A DNA stretch of 64,000 nucleotides from Gracilaria gracilis (GCA_030374805.1 JARGSG010000189.1:2108001-2172000); one strand, 5' to 3'. Positions 29,693-40,301 are shown, numbered from the stretch's first letter. Numbers and translations are program-made. Notes: generated by a model not told the origin, from the letters alone.

Positions 29693-30626
29693 GTTAACTT
29701 TAGATTGAAGTGCGAGACTGAGAGATGCGACGCTTCGTTACGGAACGATGAAGCAGAGGGCGCTGTCGGACGCGCTCCACTATCTACTGGTGGCGCACGA
29801 AACGAGCGATGGAGGGGGAGTGGAGGGGCCGGAGGCGGGGGGGGAGGGGCCGGAGGCGGGGGGGGAGGGGCCGGAGGCGGGGGGGGAGGGCCCGCCCCTC
29901 GGCCCACATCAGCCTGCACCGCCGGGGGTGCGCAGTGGAGGAAGCATGACGAGTGGCACGTCACTTTCATCAAACACGCGCGCGCGCGCGCGTGTAAGTG
30001 AGAGCTGCGGCGCGGGCGATGCACCACGGCGCGACGCGTGTCGGCGGCGGTTGAACAAGCGCCGCTGATTGGCGCTGCGCGGCGCAGAAAAACGCGCCTG
30101 GCGCGCGCGCAAAAAAAAAGTGCGCAAAACGAAAAAGGTATCAACGCGAGCGCGCCGAGAAGCAACAGCAAGCGCGCGTGCCTTTGACGCGCGGCGCACA
30201 CACACACACACACCGCAGCGCGCACACACGCAGCGCGCGCGAATAACCCTAAGTGGGCGCGCGCCTTTTTTCTCGCCGCTGCTGGCGCTGATGTTTGGCG
30301 GCGCCGTTGGAGCGAGACGCGGCTCGCGGCGCGCCTACGCTCCGCGCTTGCATGGTTTTAGATGGGGCGGTGCGGCGGGAGCCGCAGCCGCAGCTGTTTG
30401 GCGGCGCGCTGTTGGGCGGCGCGCTGTTGGGCGCCTGAGTGTGATGGTGCACGCGAGTGTTGGTTCACGCGAGCGCTGCTTTCACAAAGGCGCGTCCAAC
30501 GAAATGTAAACCAAATGCATGCGCGCACCAAATAACATTATACATATTTTTACACAGATTTTGTTGTTTCACCTCACAGCAGCAGGAAGAGGAAGGGGCG
30601 GCGCCAGACATCTCTTCCCCATTCAT
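29693..30626. other. GC-rich low-complexity intergenic region
   Basis: It contains a G-rich minisatellite (29824-29891), alternating CG (about 29976-29993), alternating CA (about 30196-30213) and many GCGC runs. I see no gene; long frames on both strands are low-complexity by-products of GC content. The alternating purine-pyrimidine tracts could adopt Z-DNA. Confidence 0.65.
29824..29891 (+). repeat. G-rich minisatellite with G-quadruplex potential
   Basis: Three copies of a 20-21 bp unit made of GGGGCCGGAGGC followed by seven or more G and an A. Multiple G runs of 4-9 on the plus strand could form G-quadruplexes. It sits upstream of the URM1 start, C-rich on the URM1 coding strand. Confidence 0.85.
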
Positions 30627-31028
30627 TCAGCTGCGCGCGCCATATTCGAAGCTGTTCATGAGCGATTCCATGGTGCTCCACGACACAAGACCCACCTCAG
30701 ATGACGACGCATTGGGCAGCACATCTTCGTAGTCCGAATCGTCGTCGATGGCACTCATGGCCTCCCAGATGTGCGGCGTGAACGGTACAAACGAGTCCTG
30801 CTGCTGCTTGGTGGCGCCGCGCGCGCCCGATTTCACGGCGCTGCCACTGGCGCTGGAGCTGGTGCGAGTGCACGACGGTATGCTCAGCGATGATAGAGTA
30901 GGCGAACATAGCTTGGTGCTATGTGACGGCGCTAAATGACTTGGTTGTGCGTCTTGGATGCGGCCACTTTTGACACATACTTGTGCTTGCTGCGAGGCAG
31001 TGCATGGATTGGCAACTTGAGCACACAT
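30627..31028 (-). CDS. Hypothetical small protein (weak)
   Basis: A frame of 133 residues from ATG 31028 to the stop at 30627, Ser/Cys/Gln-rich in the first half and acidic at the end (SAIDDDSDYEDVLPNA, then GLVSWSTMESLMNSFEYG). The C-terminal half looks like real coding sequence of the kind seen in short regulatory or degron-type tails, but I recognise no family and cannot exclude that it is the last exon of a spliced gene. It is divergent from the RING gene at 31840. Confidence 0.3.
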   Translation of the reverse strand: MCAQVANPCTASQQAQVCVKSGRIQDAQPSHLAPSHSTKLCSPTLSSLSIPSCTRTSSSASGSAVKSGARGATKQQQDSFVPFTPHIWEAMSAIDDDSDYEDVLPNASSSEVGLVSWSTMESLMNSFEYGARS

Positions 31029-31839
31029 GCTTGTATGACATTGACCTCGAAGGCGGTGCGACGGACGATAAAAGCGGCTTGAAGAGCGTATTGAAACCAA
31101 ACGGCGAGAGAGAAAAAGAAAAGAGTGAACGGTACGAAAGGAGCTTTGTAAAAGAGTGAGCAAGACGCTGCGGGGGGGGGGTTGGTATTGACTGCTGTTG
31201 ACGACACCAGCTGCTGTTGGTGCAGCAGCGACGGCACGTCACTGGTGTCCAAAGCACACGCCCTTTTAAGCGCATCTCTCGCGCGCGCCGCTTTCAACCA
31301 ACGCCACGCAAAACGCGCGCCTTTTGGGCGTGCCTCTTCTGACATCTCATCTCAAACTCGCATGACGCGTGCCTTTTCCCGGCGCGCCGCTTGCCGCTGC
31401 GCGCGCGCTGCATGTCCACTGCACGTTGTATAGGCGGCGCGTGGAATCTCTCGCGAGGCGCGTGCAGCGCACGTCGCCCACGCGTGCACGTGTGATGCGT
31501 GTCGCCGTGCCAGCCATTCCCGCCGCCGCCTCGCCCTGAATTGATGAATTGCTTGTCCTCCTCCTCCTTCGCCTCCTCTCTCTCTCTCTCCGCCCGCCAT
31601 CGTACGCTGCGCTGTGTGTCTATTTAGATACCGAATTCCCGAATTCACGCACTGTCGCCGCTCCAACGTGCAACCGCCCGCCCTCCCGCCCGCGCTGCAA
31701 CTCCACTCCACACCGCCCCCCGCGTTCACCGTGCGTCCAACCGCCGCTCTCCTGTGATGACAAATCTCACCCTCGTCCGCCTCGTTGCCGTCCTCAATCA
31801 CCGCATCCGCGCCGAGCCCACCGTCCGCACCCGCCTAAC
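31029..31839. other. GC-rich promoter region of the RING gene
   Basis: About 800 bp with no supported gene. It includes a CT dinucleotide run at about 31575-31590 and many GCGC runs. It should hold the RING gene promoter. Confidence 0.5.
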
Positions 31840-32871
31840 ATGAGCTTTACTCATGCCTCCCTCGCCCTTATTTCCATCAATGTCTTCCTGCTTATCATCG
31901 CCGTGTATTGGACCGCTACATCTTGGCACCAGCTGCGCTCTGTTCGTGCTCTGCCCCCATGGCATCTCAGAAACTGCGCCTTGCTTGAGTTGAGTATATC
32001 TTCCCGTGATCAACGTTATCGAAACCAATTTCAAGTCGTCAACTTTACGCGCCAGGATTGGCCACAGCCTACCTCTCCTACCATTGCCTATCGCTATGGC
32101 TTCCCGGTGTACAACCAAACTCTTGAGCAAGCCCAAAACTTTCAGAGCCGCTTCATCGCTCAGCAGACCGCGCAGTGCTGGGTTTACCCATTTGATCATT
32201 CACTTCGTCCTCCGTACCCAAACCTATTGACCTACACCGTGAGCATGTCACCGGTAACAAACGCCCCAACCAAGTCACAAACCGAGACGGCAACCGTTTC
32301 ATCTGTATTCACAGCCATTACTTCCACCTTTCTCCTCATCCTACTCTGCGCCATACTCTGCTTGTCGCAAGAGTATGAAAGCTCCATACGCTCTTTTAAT
32401 ATGCCCAACCGCCCTTCGCCAGCCGTTGATAGTTTAACTGAAGCAGAGATCAACCTTCTTTGTAAGACGATTTCGTTTCGAACATCTGCTTCCGTCGATG
32501 CGTGCGCCATCTGTCTGGAAGATGAAATCAAGATCAATTCTCAACTTCCTTGCGGTCATTGTTTTCATCGACGATGTATCACCACCTGGTTGCAGAGGGG
32601 CAACCTCAAATGTCCCCTTTGTAATCTCGCGCTCACCAGGGACTTGCTTCGCAACCACCCAATGTACAACACAAGCCGCGCCCTCTCTTCTGATTCGCAG
32701 CCCGAATTGTCTGTATCAAATGCTAGTGCGCGTCACCAGTCGTCACCCCCTGCTGCCCCTCAACTTGCTGCACGACCTGCGCTCAATAACCCTGCATCCA
32801 ATTCTGCCATATCGGCGCCTGTCGTTACGCAACAACGCACCGCCCCTCCCCAGCAGGTAGATGCGACGTAA
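31840..32871 (+). CDS. Membrane-anchored RING-H2 (C3H2C3) E3 ubiquitin ligase
   Basis: 343 residues from ATG 31840; the open frame extends upstream without ATG. A first hydrophobic segment (about 5-24, ASLALISINVFLLIIAVYW) and a second (about 150-170, FTAITSTFLLILLCAILCL) bracket a region of about 125 residues with NxT/S sequons, likely lumenal or extracellular. A RING-H2 finger follows on the cytosolic side: CAICLEDEIKINSQLPCGHC, then FHRRCITTWLQ and CPLC, with Cys/His spacing of the C3H2C3 type. The tail is Ser/Ala/Pro/Gln-rich and probably disordered. RING-H2 proteins recruit E2 enzymes. Two-TM RING ligases often act in ER or endomembrane quality control; the substrate is unknown. Confidence 0.88.
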   Translation: MSFTHASLALISINVFLLIIAVYWTATSWHQLRSVRALPPWHLRNCALLELSISSRDQRYRNQFQVVNFTRQDWPQPTSPTIAYRYGFPVYNQTLEQAQNFQSRFIAQQTAQCWVYPFDHSLRPPYPNLLTYTVSMSPVTNAPTKSQTETATVSSVFTAITSTFLLILLCAILCLSQEYESSIRSFNMPNRPSPAVDSLTEAEINLLCKTISFRTSASVDACAICLEDEIKINSQLPCGHCFHRRCITTWLQRGNLKCPLCNLALTRDLLRNHPMYNTSRALSSDSQPELSVSNASARHQSSPPAAPQLAARPALNNPASNSAISAPVVTQQRTAPPQQVDAT

Positions 32872-33516
32872 CACCACTCTGTACAGGAATGTGCCGACGA
32901 GATTATCATTCGCGGGCGTTCATGGTGACAAGTGCTTCTGAGGCGCTCAGCGTTGGATGGGACTTGTCTCAAGCGTTGGAAACATCCTGTTAATTATCCA
33001 TGCATGTTTTCATCCCTTGTGCTTGGGCTCTCATCTCGAGCGGCAAATGTATGCGGCGTGTACCGTTGGTACCGTTGGTATAGGATGGTTTTTTTGGTGT
33101 CGGGAAACGACAGACTAACTCAACATTTTGTGCTCAACTAACAATGAATTTTCGACTTGAGAGCTTACTTTTTGTAAACGAGACATACTACTTCATGAGC
33201 AAATTGTTTATAGGCGACAAATGACAAACAAACGTTCATCTATCGTAGAAAGGCCAGAAGCTCTATCGACTAGCTATGTAGATGCGTCAATTATCGGTCG
33301 GGCGCACACGTTGCTGAAATTCAAATATACCGAAAGCCATGTTACGCATGTCACCTTAAACTTTACGTGTACTCAATTAGGAAGGGAAAAATGAAGGAAT
33401 AATGTTACATACAGCCTCGCTCTCTCTCGATCTCATAAATCAGAACGCGGATGACCAAGAGTTGCTGTTGGAAGGACAGTAAGCCACTGATATCTCTGTT
33501 ACGGACAGAGACTCCG
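32872..33516. other. Convergent intergenic region with a doubled TACCGTTGGTA
   Basis: 645 bp between the 3' ends of the RING gene and the M20 gene. TACCGTTGGTACCGTTGGTA at 33061-33080 is two 11-mers overlapping by two bases. No gene is seen. Confidence 0.6.
33061..33080. promoter_or_regulatory. Doubled TACCGTTGGTA motif
   Basis: Two exact TACCNNNGGTA sites at 33061-33071 and 33070-33080, with 9-bp periodicity. The location is between two convergent genes, which argues against a simple promoter role; an insulator, termination or architectural role is possible. Confidence 0.4.
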
Positions 33517-34905
33517 TCAGTGATTTCCTTTGTCCGCAATTCGCTCCACAGCCGTGTTCAATGCAACTAAACCATAATAGACATCTTCATTTCTGACATA
33601 CTCTTCGGGGCTGTGACTGATACCCTGCCTACATCGCACGAAAAGCATGCCAGCATCAGTCACCTTTGCCATGAACTGCGCGTCATGGCCAGCACCACTG
33701 GTAAGTGTATCACCTCCAGCAACTTCCTTCAAAATGTTTACAAGCCAGTCACTCATCTGTACAGCATCCACATCATGTACAACATCCACTTGAACAGCAA
33801 TACCACGTTTTTTGCCAACGCTCTCAATAGCATCAACAATGCGTTGAACCACATCCTTTCTGACAGCGTCCGTCCGTGATCGCACATCTACAGAAAAAGA
33901 CACCTCACCAGGCACTACATTGGTGGCACCGGGAGCAACCTCCAGCCGGCCCACCGTAGCTACTAGATGGTCGTCAGAATGAGCCAGCCCGAGCGATTCA
34001 ATGTCCAGCACCAGTTGTGCGGCGGCCGTGAGCGCGTCTCGTCGTTGCTTCATTGGTACAGTGCCCGCATGCGCAGCATGGCCATCAAGACGCACCCTCA
34101 TGCGAGTCTGACCTGCGATGGCGTTTACAGCTGCCACCGGACGATTCAACTGCTCAAGCACCGGGCCCTGTTCAATATGCAGTTCTAGATAACCCGCCAA
34201 GTTGTTGATCTCGGCAGGAGTGAGCGCAGCCGAACGCACAGAAGCGTCCACGTTATCCGTTGAGAAGATAGAATTGTAGGCGTCTTTAAACGGTTGCTTG
34301 TGGGTTACGTGTGATAAGTCGTTTCCAATGAAAGCACGAGCGCCAAAATTTGTGACGGAGAAAGCATTGTTACCCTCCTCATCGTCAAAGGCTACGACTG
34401 AAAGGTCGAATGGAAGAGAACATATAGAAGTACGATACAAGCGAGTGACAGCAATGGCAGTAAGCACGCCCAACATGCCATCGTAGTGACCGGCATTGGC
34501 GACAGTATCATGATGACTACCCATCAATAAGGTTCGACGAGAGCCGCCTTCTTGAGAGCATGACAGGATACCGCGAACATTACCCGCACCATCAACGAAT
34601 GCGTTGAGCCCCGCGTCACGCATCAAGCGGAGTAGTTCACGTTGAGCGTCGGCCGAAGCCTTTGAAAGAAAGGGGCGGTTGAGAAATGTATCCGACTCAC
34701 TTAAGCGTGAGAGAGCGTGCAGTTGACCAACCACATCATTTGCTGCAGCCTGCAAAACGTCGTCCGTGCCGTTAGTTAGCGGAGGTGTGTATTGCGGAAA
34801 GTTAGACCGAAGTAGAGGGCGGTAAGTAACGACAAACAAGGCACAAACCAACAAAAAAGGCAGCGTAGCAACGACGGGAGTCGAAGAGAAGGAAGCGGCA
34901 GTCAT
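33517..34905 (-). CDS. M20 family amidohydrolase, allantoate/ureidoglycolate amidohydrolase type
   Basis: 462 residues from ATG 34905. An N-terminal hydrophobic segment (about 8-30, TPVVATLPFLLVCALFVV) suggests ER entry, as for plant allantoate and ureidoglycolate amidohydrolases. Dinuclear-metal motifs are visible: MGSHHDTVANAGHYDGMLG (His and Asp ligands), FDDEEGNNAF (catalytic Glu pair), LELHIEQGPVLE, the dimerisation lid DGHAAHAGTVPM with MKQRRDAL, and SGAGHDAQFMA, then ISHSPEEYV (last His). The HIEQGP motif places it in the N-carbamoyl/allantoate subgroup of M20 rather than peptidases. The likely role is nitrogen recovery from purine ureides. The exact substrate (allantoate, ureidoglycolate, ureidoglycine or N-carbamoyl-beta-alanine) cannot be told by eye. 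Confidence 0.9.
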   Translation of the reverse strand: MTAASFSSTPVVATLPFLLVCALFVVTYRPLLRSNFPQYTPPLTNGTDDVLQAAANDVVGQLHALSRLSESDTFLNRPFLSKASADAQRELLRLMRDAGLNAFVDGAGNVRGILSCSQEGGSRRTLLMGSHHDTVANAGHYDGMLGVLTAIAVTRLYRTSICSLPFDLSVVAFDDEEGNNAFSVTNFGARAFIGNDLSHVTHKQPFKDAYNSIFSTDNVDASVRSAALTPAEINNLAGYLELHIEQGPVLEQLNRPVAAVNAIAGQTRMRVRLDGHAAHAGTVPMKQRRDALTAAAQLVLDIESLGLAHSDDHLVATVGRLEVAPGATNVVPGEVSFSVDVRSRTDAVRKDVVQRIVDAIESVGKKRGIAVQVDVVHDVDAVQMSDWLVNILKEVAGGDTLTSGAGHDAQFMAKVTDAGMLFVRCRQGISHSPEEYVRNEDVYYGLVALNTAVERIADKGNH

Positions 34906-36057
34906 GATGGAGAACGACGTTGAGCGCGAAGAAGATGCGGTGGAAGCATGTGGCAGGACGCGTCTCGGCTGAAGAGGGGTGGCTCACGATGTGCCCTCTG
35001 CCAGAGGCAGGCGGCATCGGGCGCAAGCGACGCGCTCAGAGCCGCGCCAGCAGCTGTGCGCTGGCGCTCAGCTGTGCCAAGATCACACTGCGTCGCCGCT
35101 GTATGACCGCATGTGATGCTTGGAGAGCAACCGGGTTAAGACCTCACACGTTTACACGTGTCGAATGTCTGTTGGTCGTGCTTTGAAGAGATGGCGGTTG
35201 GCGCCTTGTTCACCGGTTCTGGGCGTTTGCTGACGCCGGTAACGTGCGCTGACGTCCTGTTCGACATGTTGGCCTGGAGGTGGACATTTAGCTCTGTGCA
35301 GATTCGCCACTGCTGAGCTGTAACAACTCACGCCCGTATCTATCCGCCAGAGTTTCTTACCCTCACGACGTCTTCTCTTGTCCGTCCACACCCTTTCAAC
35401 AAGCGACGAAGGTAAACACAAGAGACCTTGCAAAGCAGGTCAAACCCGGCACTTTGTCAGCCTGGCTCAACTGTGATTCCTATTCCGCTCAAACGCACGA
35501 TGGAAGGGTTCGCGAAGAATTCAGTCTGGTCTCCACTGCGGACTCAAATTGGTTTCATTGTGAAAGGTATTGAATGCTGTAGAAGCTGTGCCACCGGTAC
35601 ACATAGTTTAAAGGTTGAAAGTAAACTTGAAACCTTGCAGATTCACCAAATCGTTACGAATTTGGGGCATGTTCTGTCAAACAAGTGCTCGCATTCTGGC
35701 TTCATGTGACAAGCCCAGACAAACTTCTGTCTACCTTCGTTAGATAATCTACTGTGTGGAGTCTGCGCACACTCTTGACACTTCCAATGCACTGTTCGAC
35801 AACACTCGGTCATGCATGCATGGTCTCCAATGCCAACCAGCACACGGTCAAGTTCGCACGTGTTCAATCCGCTCCCTGATGCAACTATAGACTGTCCTTC
35901 GCACGTTGCTTTCGAAACTGCAAAACCAAATGGCACAGTTTCCTATTTCACCATTTCGACCGAGTATATACAAAGTTGTTCCGCGAGGTGTCATCTCCGC
36001 AACCAACACCACAGCACAAAACTGTCCCCGATCACGTTTGACGCTTTGGGCTCAATA
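34906..36057. other. Intergenic region with a cysteine-rich minus-strand frame
   Basis: 1.15 kb. A minus-strand frame (about 35920 to 35643, ATG absent) encodes a Cys/His-rich segment with pairs such as CQEC, CC and CHMKPEC. It is preceded by GGTTTTGCAG, which could be a 3' splice site. I do not recognise it and report no gene. The right part is the 3' region of the first cystinosin gene. Confidence 0.5.
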
Positions 36058-36921
36058 CTATGAGTCCTGCAACAAGCGCTCCAAATCGCGCCCTTCTCGT
36101 CCATCCTCAATATCCTCACCGTCTGCGTCGCCGTCAGCTGTAGCTTGAACCTCGAATTTCTTTTGCTCTACCTGTCGTTTCATACTAAGCACGTCCAAAT
36201 CCGTGTGGTCTGGATAGAAGCACATATGCTGCAAAATGAAGTAAATGTCGAACAAAAGAGCTTCCACAGCCAGAGTGGTCTTCGCCAAATTGCCGGTAAA
36301 CGGTGTCAGATTTCCCTCCATCACGCAACGTAAAGATTGTTGTGCAAGGCTGAAAACGCTACCGAATACGTCCAGTACGACCAGTGTGATACTGAAACCA
36401 ACCGTGCTTGAGCGATGATAGTTTGAGTACACCTGAGGGATATGTTTGATAATGCTAGAAACCACTTTCACCGCGCCGTTAAATCGCAAGAATGGGTACC
36501 AATCGAGCATGCCAGTTATACAAGCAAACAGTCCAATTACAATGAATGTCTGCGTTACAAGCACCGACATAGTGGTATACCTATGGGGCGGTAATCGTGG
36601 GGGATATGTAAAACTCTGTACGGCGAGCACGGTGCATATGAACGCCCCGTGTGCCGCGAACAAGGCGTCGTTAAACTCAACTTGCGGTGCGTAGCCCACC
36701 TTCTTTTGATAAGAATCCTTGACGGAGCTGTCAAACAATGACGCAAACGTGAATATAGCATAGGCTACGAAACCAAGGATGTTAAGCGCGACAAAGTCGG
36801 GTGAGAGTCCGGATGTTGTTCTGCGACGTTGATTCAGCAGTACTTGCGGCCAGAAGCAAGCCGACCAAGCAACGAAGTATATCCATCCAAACAAGGAATG
36901 GAACGCTGTCAAAACTGTCAT
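36058..36921 (-). CDS. CTNS: Cystinosin-like lysosomal/vacuolar cystine transporter (copy A)
   Basis: 287 residues from ATG 36921. Seven hydrophobic helices and two PQ-loop motifs are visible: CFWPQVLLNQRRRTTSGLSPDF (about 21-42) and IKHIPQVYSNYHRSSTVGFS (about 160-180). The segment LSPDFVALNILGFVAYAIFTF and the later LVVLDVFGSVFSLAQQ carry the conserved membrane Asp residues of cystinosin. It ends CFYPDHTD, then an acidic tail. It is shorter than human cystinosin because the large lumenal N-terminal domain is missing. Family role: proton-coupled cystine export from the vacuole or lysosome. It is divergent from a close paralogue at 37436. Confidence 0.9.
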   Translation of the reverse strand: MTVLTAFHSLFGWIYFVAWSACFWPQVLLNQRRRTTSGLSPDFVALNILGFVAYAIFTFASLFDSSVKDSYQKKVGYAPQVEFNDALFAAHGAFICTVLAVQSFTYPPRLPPHRYTTMSVLVTQTFIVIGLFACITGMLDWYPFLRFNGAVKVVSSIIKHIPQVYSNYHRSSTVGFSITLVVLDVFGSVFSLAQQSLRCVMEGNLTPFTGNLAKTTLAVEALLFDIYFILQHMCFYPDHTDLDVLSMKRQVEQKKFEVQATADGDADGEDIEDGREGRDLERLLQDS

Positions 36922-37435
36922 GGTACCGGCGCCTTGTCGTTAAGACTGTGGAGGTTGTTTGACTTGATATACCATTAACTGAAGTAGCAACATTTCATTT
37001 CGAAACTCGCTGGTGGAGTGGAGGGGCTTCCGCTGTGAGTATGCGAAATGAGGTGCACGAACAAGGCATGCAAGTTGGTGTACGGCAGCAACCGAGAGCG
37101 AAGAGTGGGAGTTCGGTTGAGTTGTGTGACGCTTCGGACCTTTTCCCTATCGTGGTGTTGCCAGTTGTTTCTTCTGGCCGCTGACTGGACGGGATAAATT
37201 AAATAAAATATTTGTTTGTTGTTTCCACACGCCACCCGAATAATAAAGTCGCGCCGTTCTTCCAAAGTTTGGCATTGCGCCAAGCAAGCGAGCGCCACCG
37301 TGTGGCACAAACACAAGCGCGGTATCTACGAAGTACGAAGGTACTCTGCCCTCCGGCTGCGGTTCCACTCTTCCTCACGAGCATCCTTCGGCTCGTGTTT
37401 TGCTGCTCTCGGTCAGTCGTGAAAGCCTTGAAACA
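36922..37435. promoter_or_regulatory. Shared divergent promoter of the cystinosin pair
   Basis: 514 bp between the ATGs of two head-to-head paralogues. Close to the copy-B start lie GTATCTACG (37322-37330) and TACGAAGGTA (37334-37343), both of which recur in the AIF upstream region. An AT-rich patch (TTAAATAAAATATTTG) is at about 37200. Confidence 0.45.
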
Positions 37436-38335
37436 ATGGGCTTTCTTTCGTTCTTTCATTCTTTGTTTGGATGGGTTTACTTCCTTGCCTGGTCGGCCAG
37501 CTTCTGGCCACAGGTTCTTCTCAACTACAAGCGAAAGACAACAGCCGGACTGTCGCCAGACTTTATGGCAATTAATATCGTCGGCTTCATATCATATGCC
37601 ATATACACCTTTTCTTCATTCTTCAATCAAGCCGTGGGCGAATCGTATAAGCGAGCGACGGGATACCCGCCACAAGTGGAGGTGAACGATGCTTTGTTCG
37701 CTCTCCATGGCGCAATCATGTGCTGCGCTCTGGTTTTGCAGCTCTTCATGTATCCACCACGAACGCCTCCCAAGCCGTATACTATAGTTCCAGCCGCCAT
37801 TGCGCAGATAGCTGTTCTCGTGGGATTACTGGCTTGCGTGCTCCGCAAGCTGGACTGGTACAGATACCTTCGAGTTGCCGGTGCAGTGAAGGTTGTGTCA
37901 AGCGTCATCAAGCATTTCCCGCAGGTGTATCTCAACTATCATCGCACCAGCACCGTTGGTTGGAGCTTTTCAATGATTCTATGTGATGTTGTGGGAGGTG
38001 TGTTTAGCATGGCGCAACAGGTTGTGCGATGCATAATGATGGGCAACCTGGCGCCGTTCACAAGCAACATGGCTAAGACTGCACTTGCTGCCGAGTCGCT
38101 CATATTCGACTTTTACTTCATCGCTCAACATTTGTACTTCTATCCGGACCACACAGACAAGGATGTGCTTGAAATGAAGGTAGGGCACGGAGATTTGGAG
38201 AGCGGACCCAAAGCTGCGGAGAGCAAAGGGTTGGATCGTAAACTTAACGGTAATGTTTCGCACAATGAGCCAAAGGACCGGGCTCACGATGTGCCAGTGG
38301 ACCGGCAGCCTTTGATGAGTTCACCGGATTCCTAG
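37436..38335 (+). CDS. CTNS: Cystinosin-like lysosomal/vacuolar cystine transporter (copy B)
   Basis: 299 residues from ATG 37436 (MGFLSFFHSLFGWVYFLAW). Same topology as copy A: PQ loops at FWPQVLLNYKRKTTAGLSPDF and IKHFPQVYLNYHRTSTVGWS, membrane Asp residues in LSPDFMAINIVGF and LCDVVGGVFSMAQQ, and closing LYFYPDHTDKD. The C-terminal tail differs from copy A and ends SSPDS, acidic and Ser-rich, possibly carrying sorting signals. The two proteins align along their whole length with many substitutions, so the duplication is not recent. Both lack the glycosylated lumenal N-domain of animal cystinosin. Confidence 0.92.
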   Translation: MGFLSFFHSLFGWVYFLAWSASFWPQVLLNYKRKTTAGLSPDFMAINIVGFISYAIYTFSSFFNQAVGESYKRATGYPPQVEVNDALFALHGAIMCCALVLQLFMYPPRTPPKPYTIVPAAIAQIAVLVGLLACVLRKLDWYRYLRVAGAVKVVSSVIKHFPQVYLNYHRTSTVGWSFSMILCDVVGGVFSMAQQVVRCIMMGNLAPFTSNMAKTALAAESLIFDFYFIAQHLYFYPDHTDKDVLEMKVGHGDLESGPKAAESKGLDRKLNGNVSHNEPKDRAHDVPVDRQPLMSSPDS

Positions 38336-39998
38336 TCCGACTTGGACGTGTTTCGCATGCTAACTTTCGATAGTTCTGTGGTACATTGACTTGTGTGCTC
38401 AAAATATTCTCTGTTTGATGTTAGTCAGGTCTCCTTGGTTTAAGAGGTTCTGGGGTTTCCGTCGCGCGGACTAAGGTGTTCAGCTACGGTTCAGCTGATG
38501 TTGTACATGATCACAAGCAGGTCTAAAAAGCGGTCATTGGTGTAGCGAGCTTTTGTGGGCAACACCTCACATATGTGTATTTATGCAAGGGCTTACCCTT
38601 TTTGTATCTATCGTATTCCACCACTGGTCAGAAACCGCCTGTATGTATCTATCTAGTACGAGACAGGAGCTGGCCTTGAACAGAACGCATGCCTCGTGAA
38701 GCTCGATGTGAATATATTTTTTGTATTTGAAGGAACTGAGGCAGCTGGCGTTAATCGTACCCCGAAAGTGAGATAGGCGGTGGGGGATTTTATCTTGTTC
38801 ATGAGTTTGAGATAGTTAATTGGCTGTAATCAAGTCGTGTGGTTGTTTTCACTCAACACGATGAAGATAGTGTTTTGAAGAATCTGAGAGGAACGTTTAC
38901 GCTGGAAAGGTGAATATCAGGAGGACATGGAGGACACAGCTGAGCAAATTTTGTTCGGCCGTGTTAGTGAGCGGAAATCTTTTAGTACAACACGGTGAAG
39001 CACAGTTAGTGGTCCTTGTATCAGCCTTGCGTATGTTCACGCTTCTGGGTGATTCCACACGTGATGGGCGCACGAACACGGCGTTCTGTGATACTGATAT
39101 TGGCCTACGTGAAGCATGATTAAAATGTAGGATGTTGTTGTTTTGACATGATCAGACAGAATGATACTTTGGTATACAAACTCGGTGACAATCACTCGGG
39201 AGTTGAAGCACAATTGACAGTTGTTAGAACTTGGAAGCGGCTGATGTGACGAACGCGGCGCTGAGCGGCTTTGAATACTGTAGCCTACCGAAGGGAACGT
39301 TACCTTCGTATATAACTTACTCATCAATACTGATTACTAACTTTGTACCTCCTCGCGGTGATACGGCACGAGTGAGGTACCGTCGTACGAAGGGAGATTT
39401 GCATGGATGCGCACGCACTTTCTGAACAACACACATCATGATCATCATGATGACCATGACACGGCACAACGTTGTGAATGGGAAACGAATGACGTCGCAG
39501 TGACATCGTATCAAGCACACACCAAGCGACGGTTTCCCCTTACCAACGGTACAAGGTTAAACTGTGCAACATTGAGTGGTGCGTAACGCATCGCGTAGAC
39601 GTAGCGCACAGGGCATCGGCGTTCATGTCAATTCTACAGCTGTATCAGCGAGGGCTTGCTGCGAACAACAGCGCTTAGGAGGATTTGCGTGTCGATTGCG
39701 ACTGACAAGGCAAACAAAATGGACAAAGAAGCTAAACAACAGGGCGAGTAAACTTACTACAGTAAGTTGGACGAAGACTGTGAGGACATGCAGGACGAAA
39801 ATAAGCGGTGTGGCGTGACAGAGCTATCTACCTTCACTTTATCTACAAAGCACGTGCTTTGCTAATACGTACCGTTGGTATCCATACACGATTCTGACCG
39901 TCAGGCGTCGTACTAAGCGTGGAACGTATCGGATCATCAAATGGTGCGGCGTTCACGCTGACAGAATTGAATCTCCGTGGCGCAACGTAAGCGCATGT
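38336..39998. other. Intergenic region before the retrotransposon block
   Basis: 1.66 kb with no supported gene. It contains TACCTTCGTA (39301-39310), TACCAACGGTA (39541-39551) and TACCGTTGGTA (39870-39880). Copia insertion is only about 120 bp from the last motif. Confidence 0.6.
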
Positions 39999-40003
39999 AC
40001 AGT
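39999..40003. repeat. Copia target-site duplication, left
   Basis: ACAGT here matches ACAGT at 55021-55025, directly outside the two copia LTRs. Confidence 0.9.
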
Positions 40004-40253
40004 TTTGGCTTGAACTTCGCTGATAGAGTCGAAATTCATCTTGCGCAGTGATGGGGAGACGGTTCACAAGCAACACAAATCGGCACAGAGGTCTACCCGG
40101 GCTCTCCTGTAGAGCTCCTGGGCTAATGAGTGTGCCTTTAAATAAGGATACTACGCGACTCTTGGGCTAACTGTGACGTACTATTACTGCTTACTAATTA
40201 AAGGTAGTTGTACGTCAAGTAGCAAACGCGTACGTGTCTGTACGCCATTAACA
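40004..40253 (-). repeat. Copia 3' LTR
   Basis: 250 bp, matched to 54771-55020 with five substitutions. On the minus strand it begins TGTTAATGGC and ends CAAGCCAAA, so the right terminus is not the usual CA; the target duplication and primer site both support this boundary. The polypurine tract (GGGGGG on the minus strand) is at about 40254-40263. Confidence 0.93.
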
Positions 40254-40301
40254 TACCCCCCAGTCGCGCTAGTGTCCAACCAATACATACATGTCATCGA
40301 C

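Noticed and set aside
30069..30509. Arg/Ala-rich plus-strand frame of 146 residues
   Set aside because: It is low complexity over CG and CA repeats with no domain.
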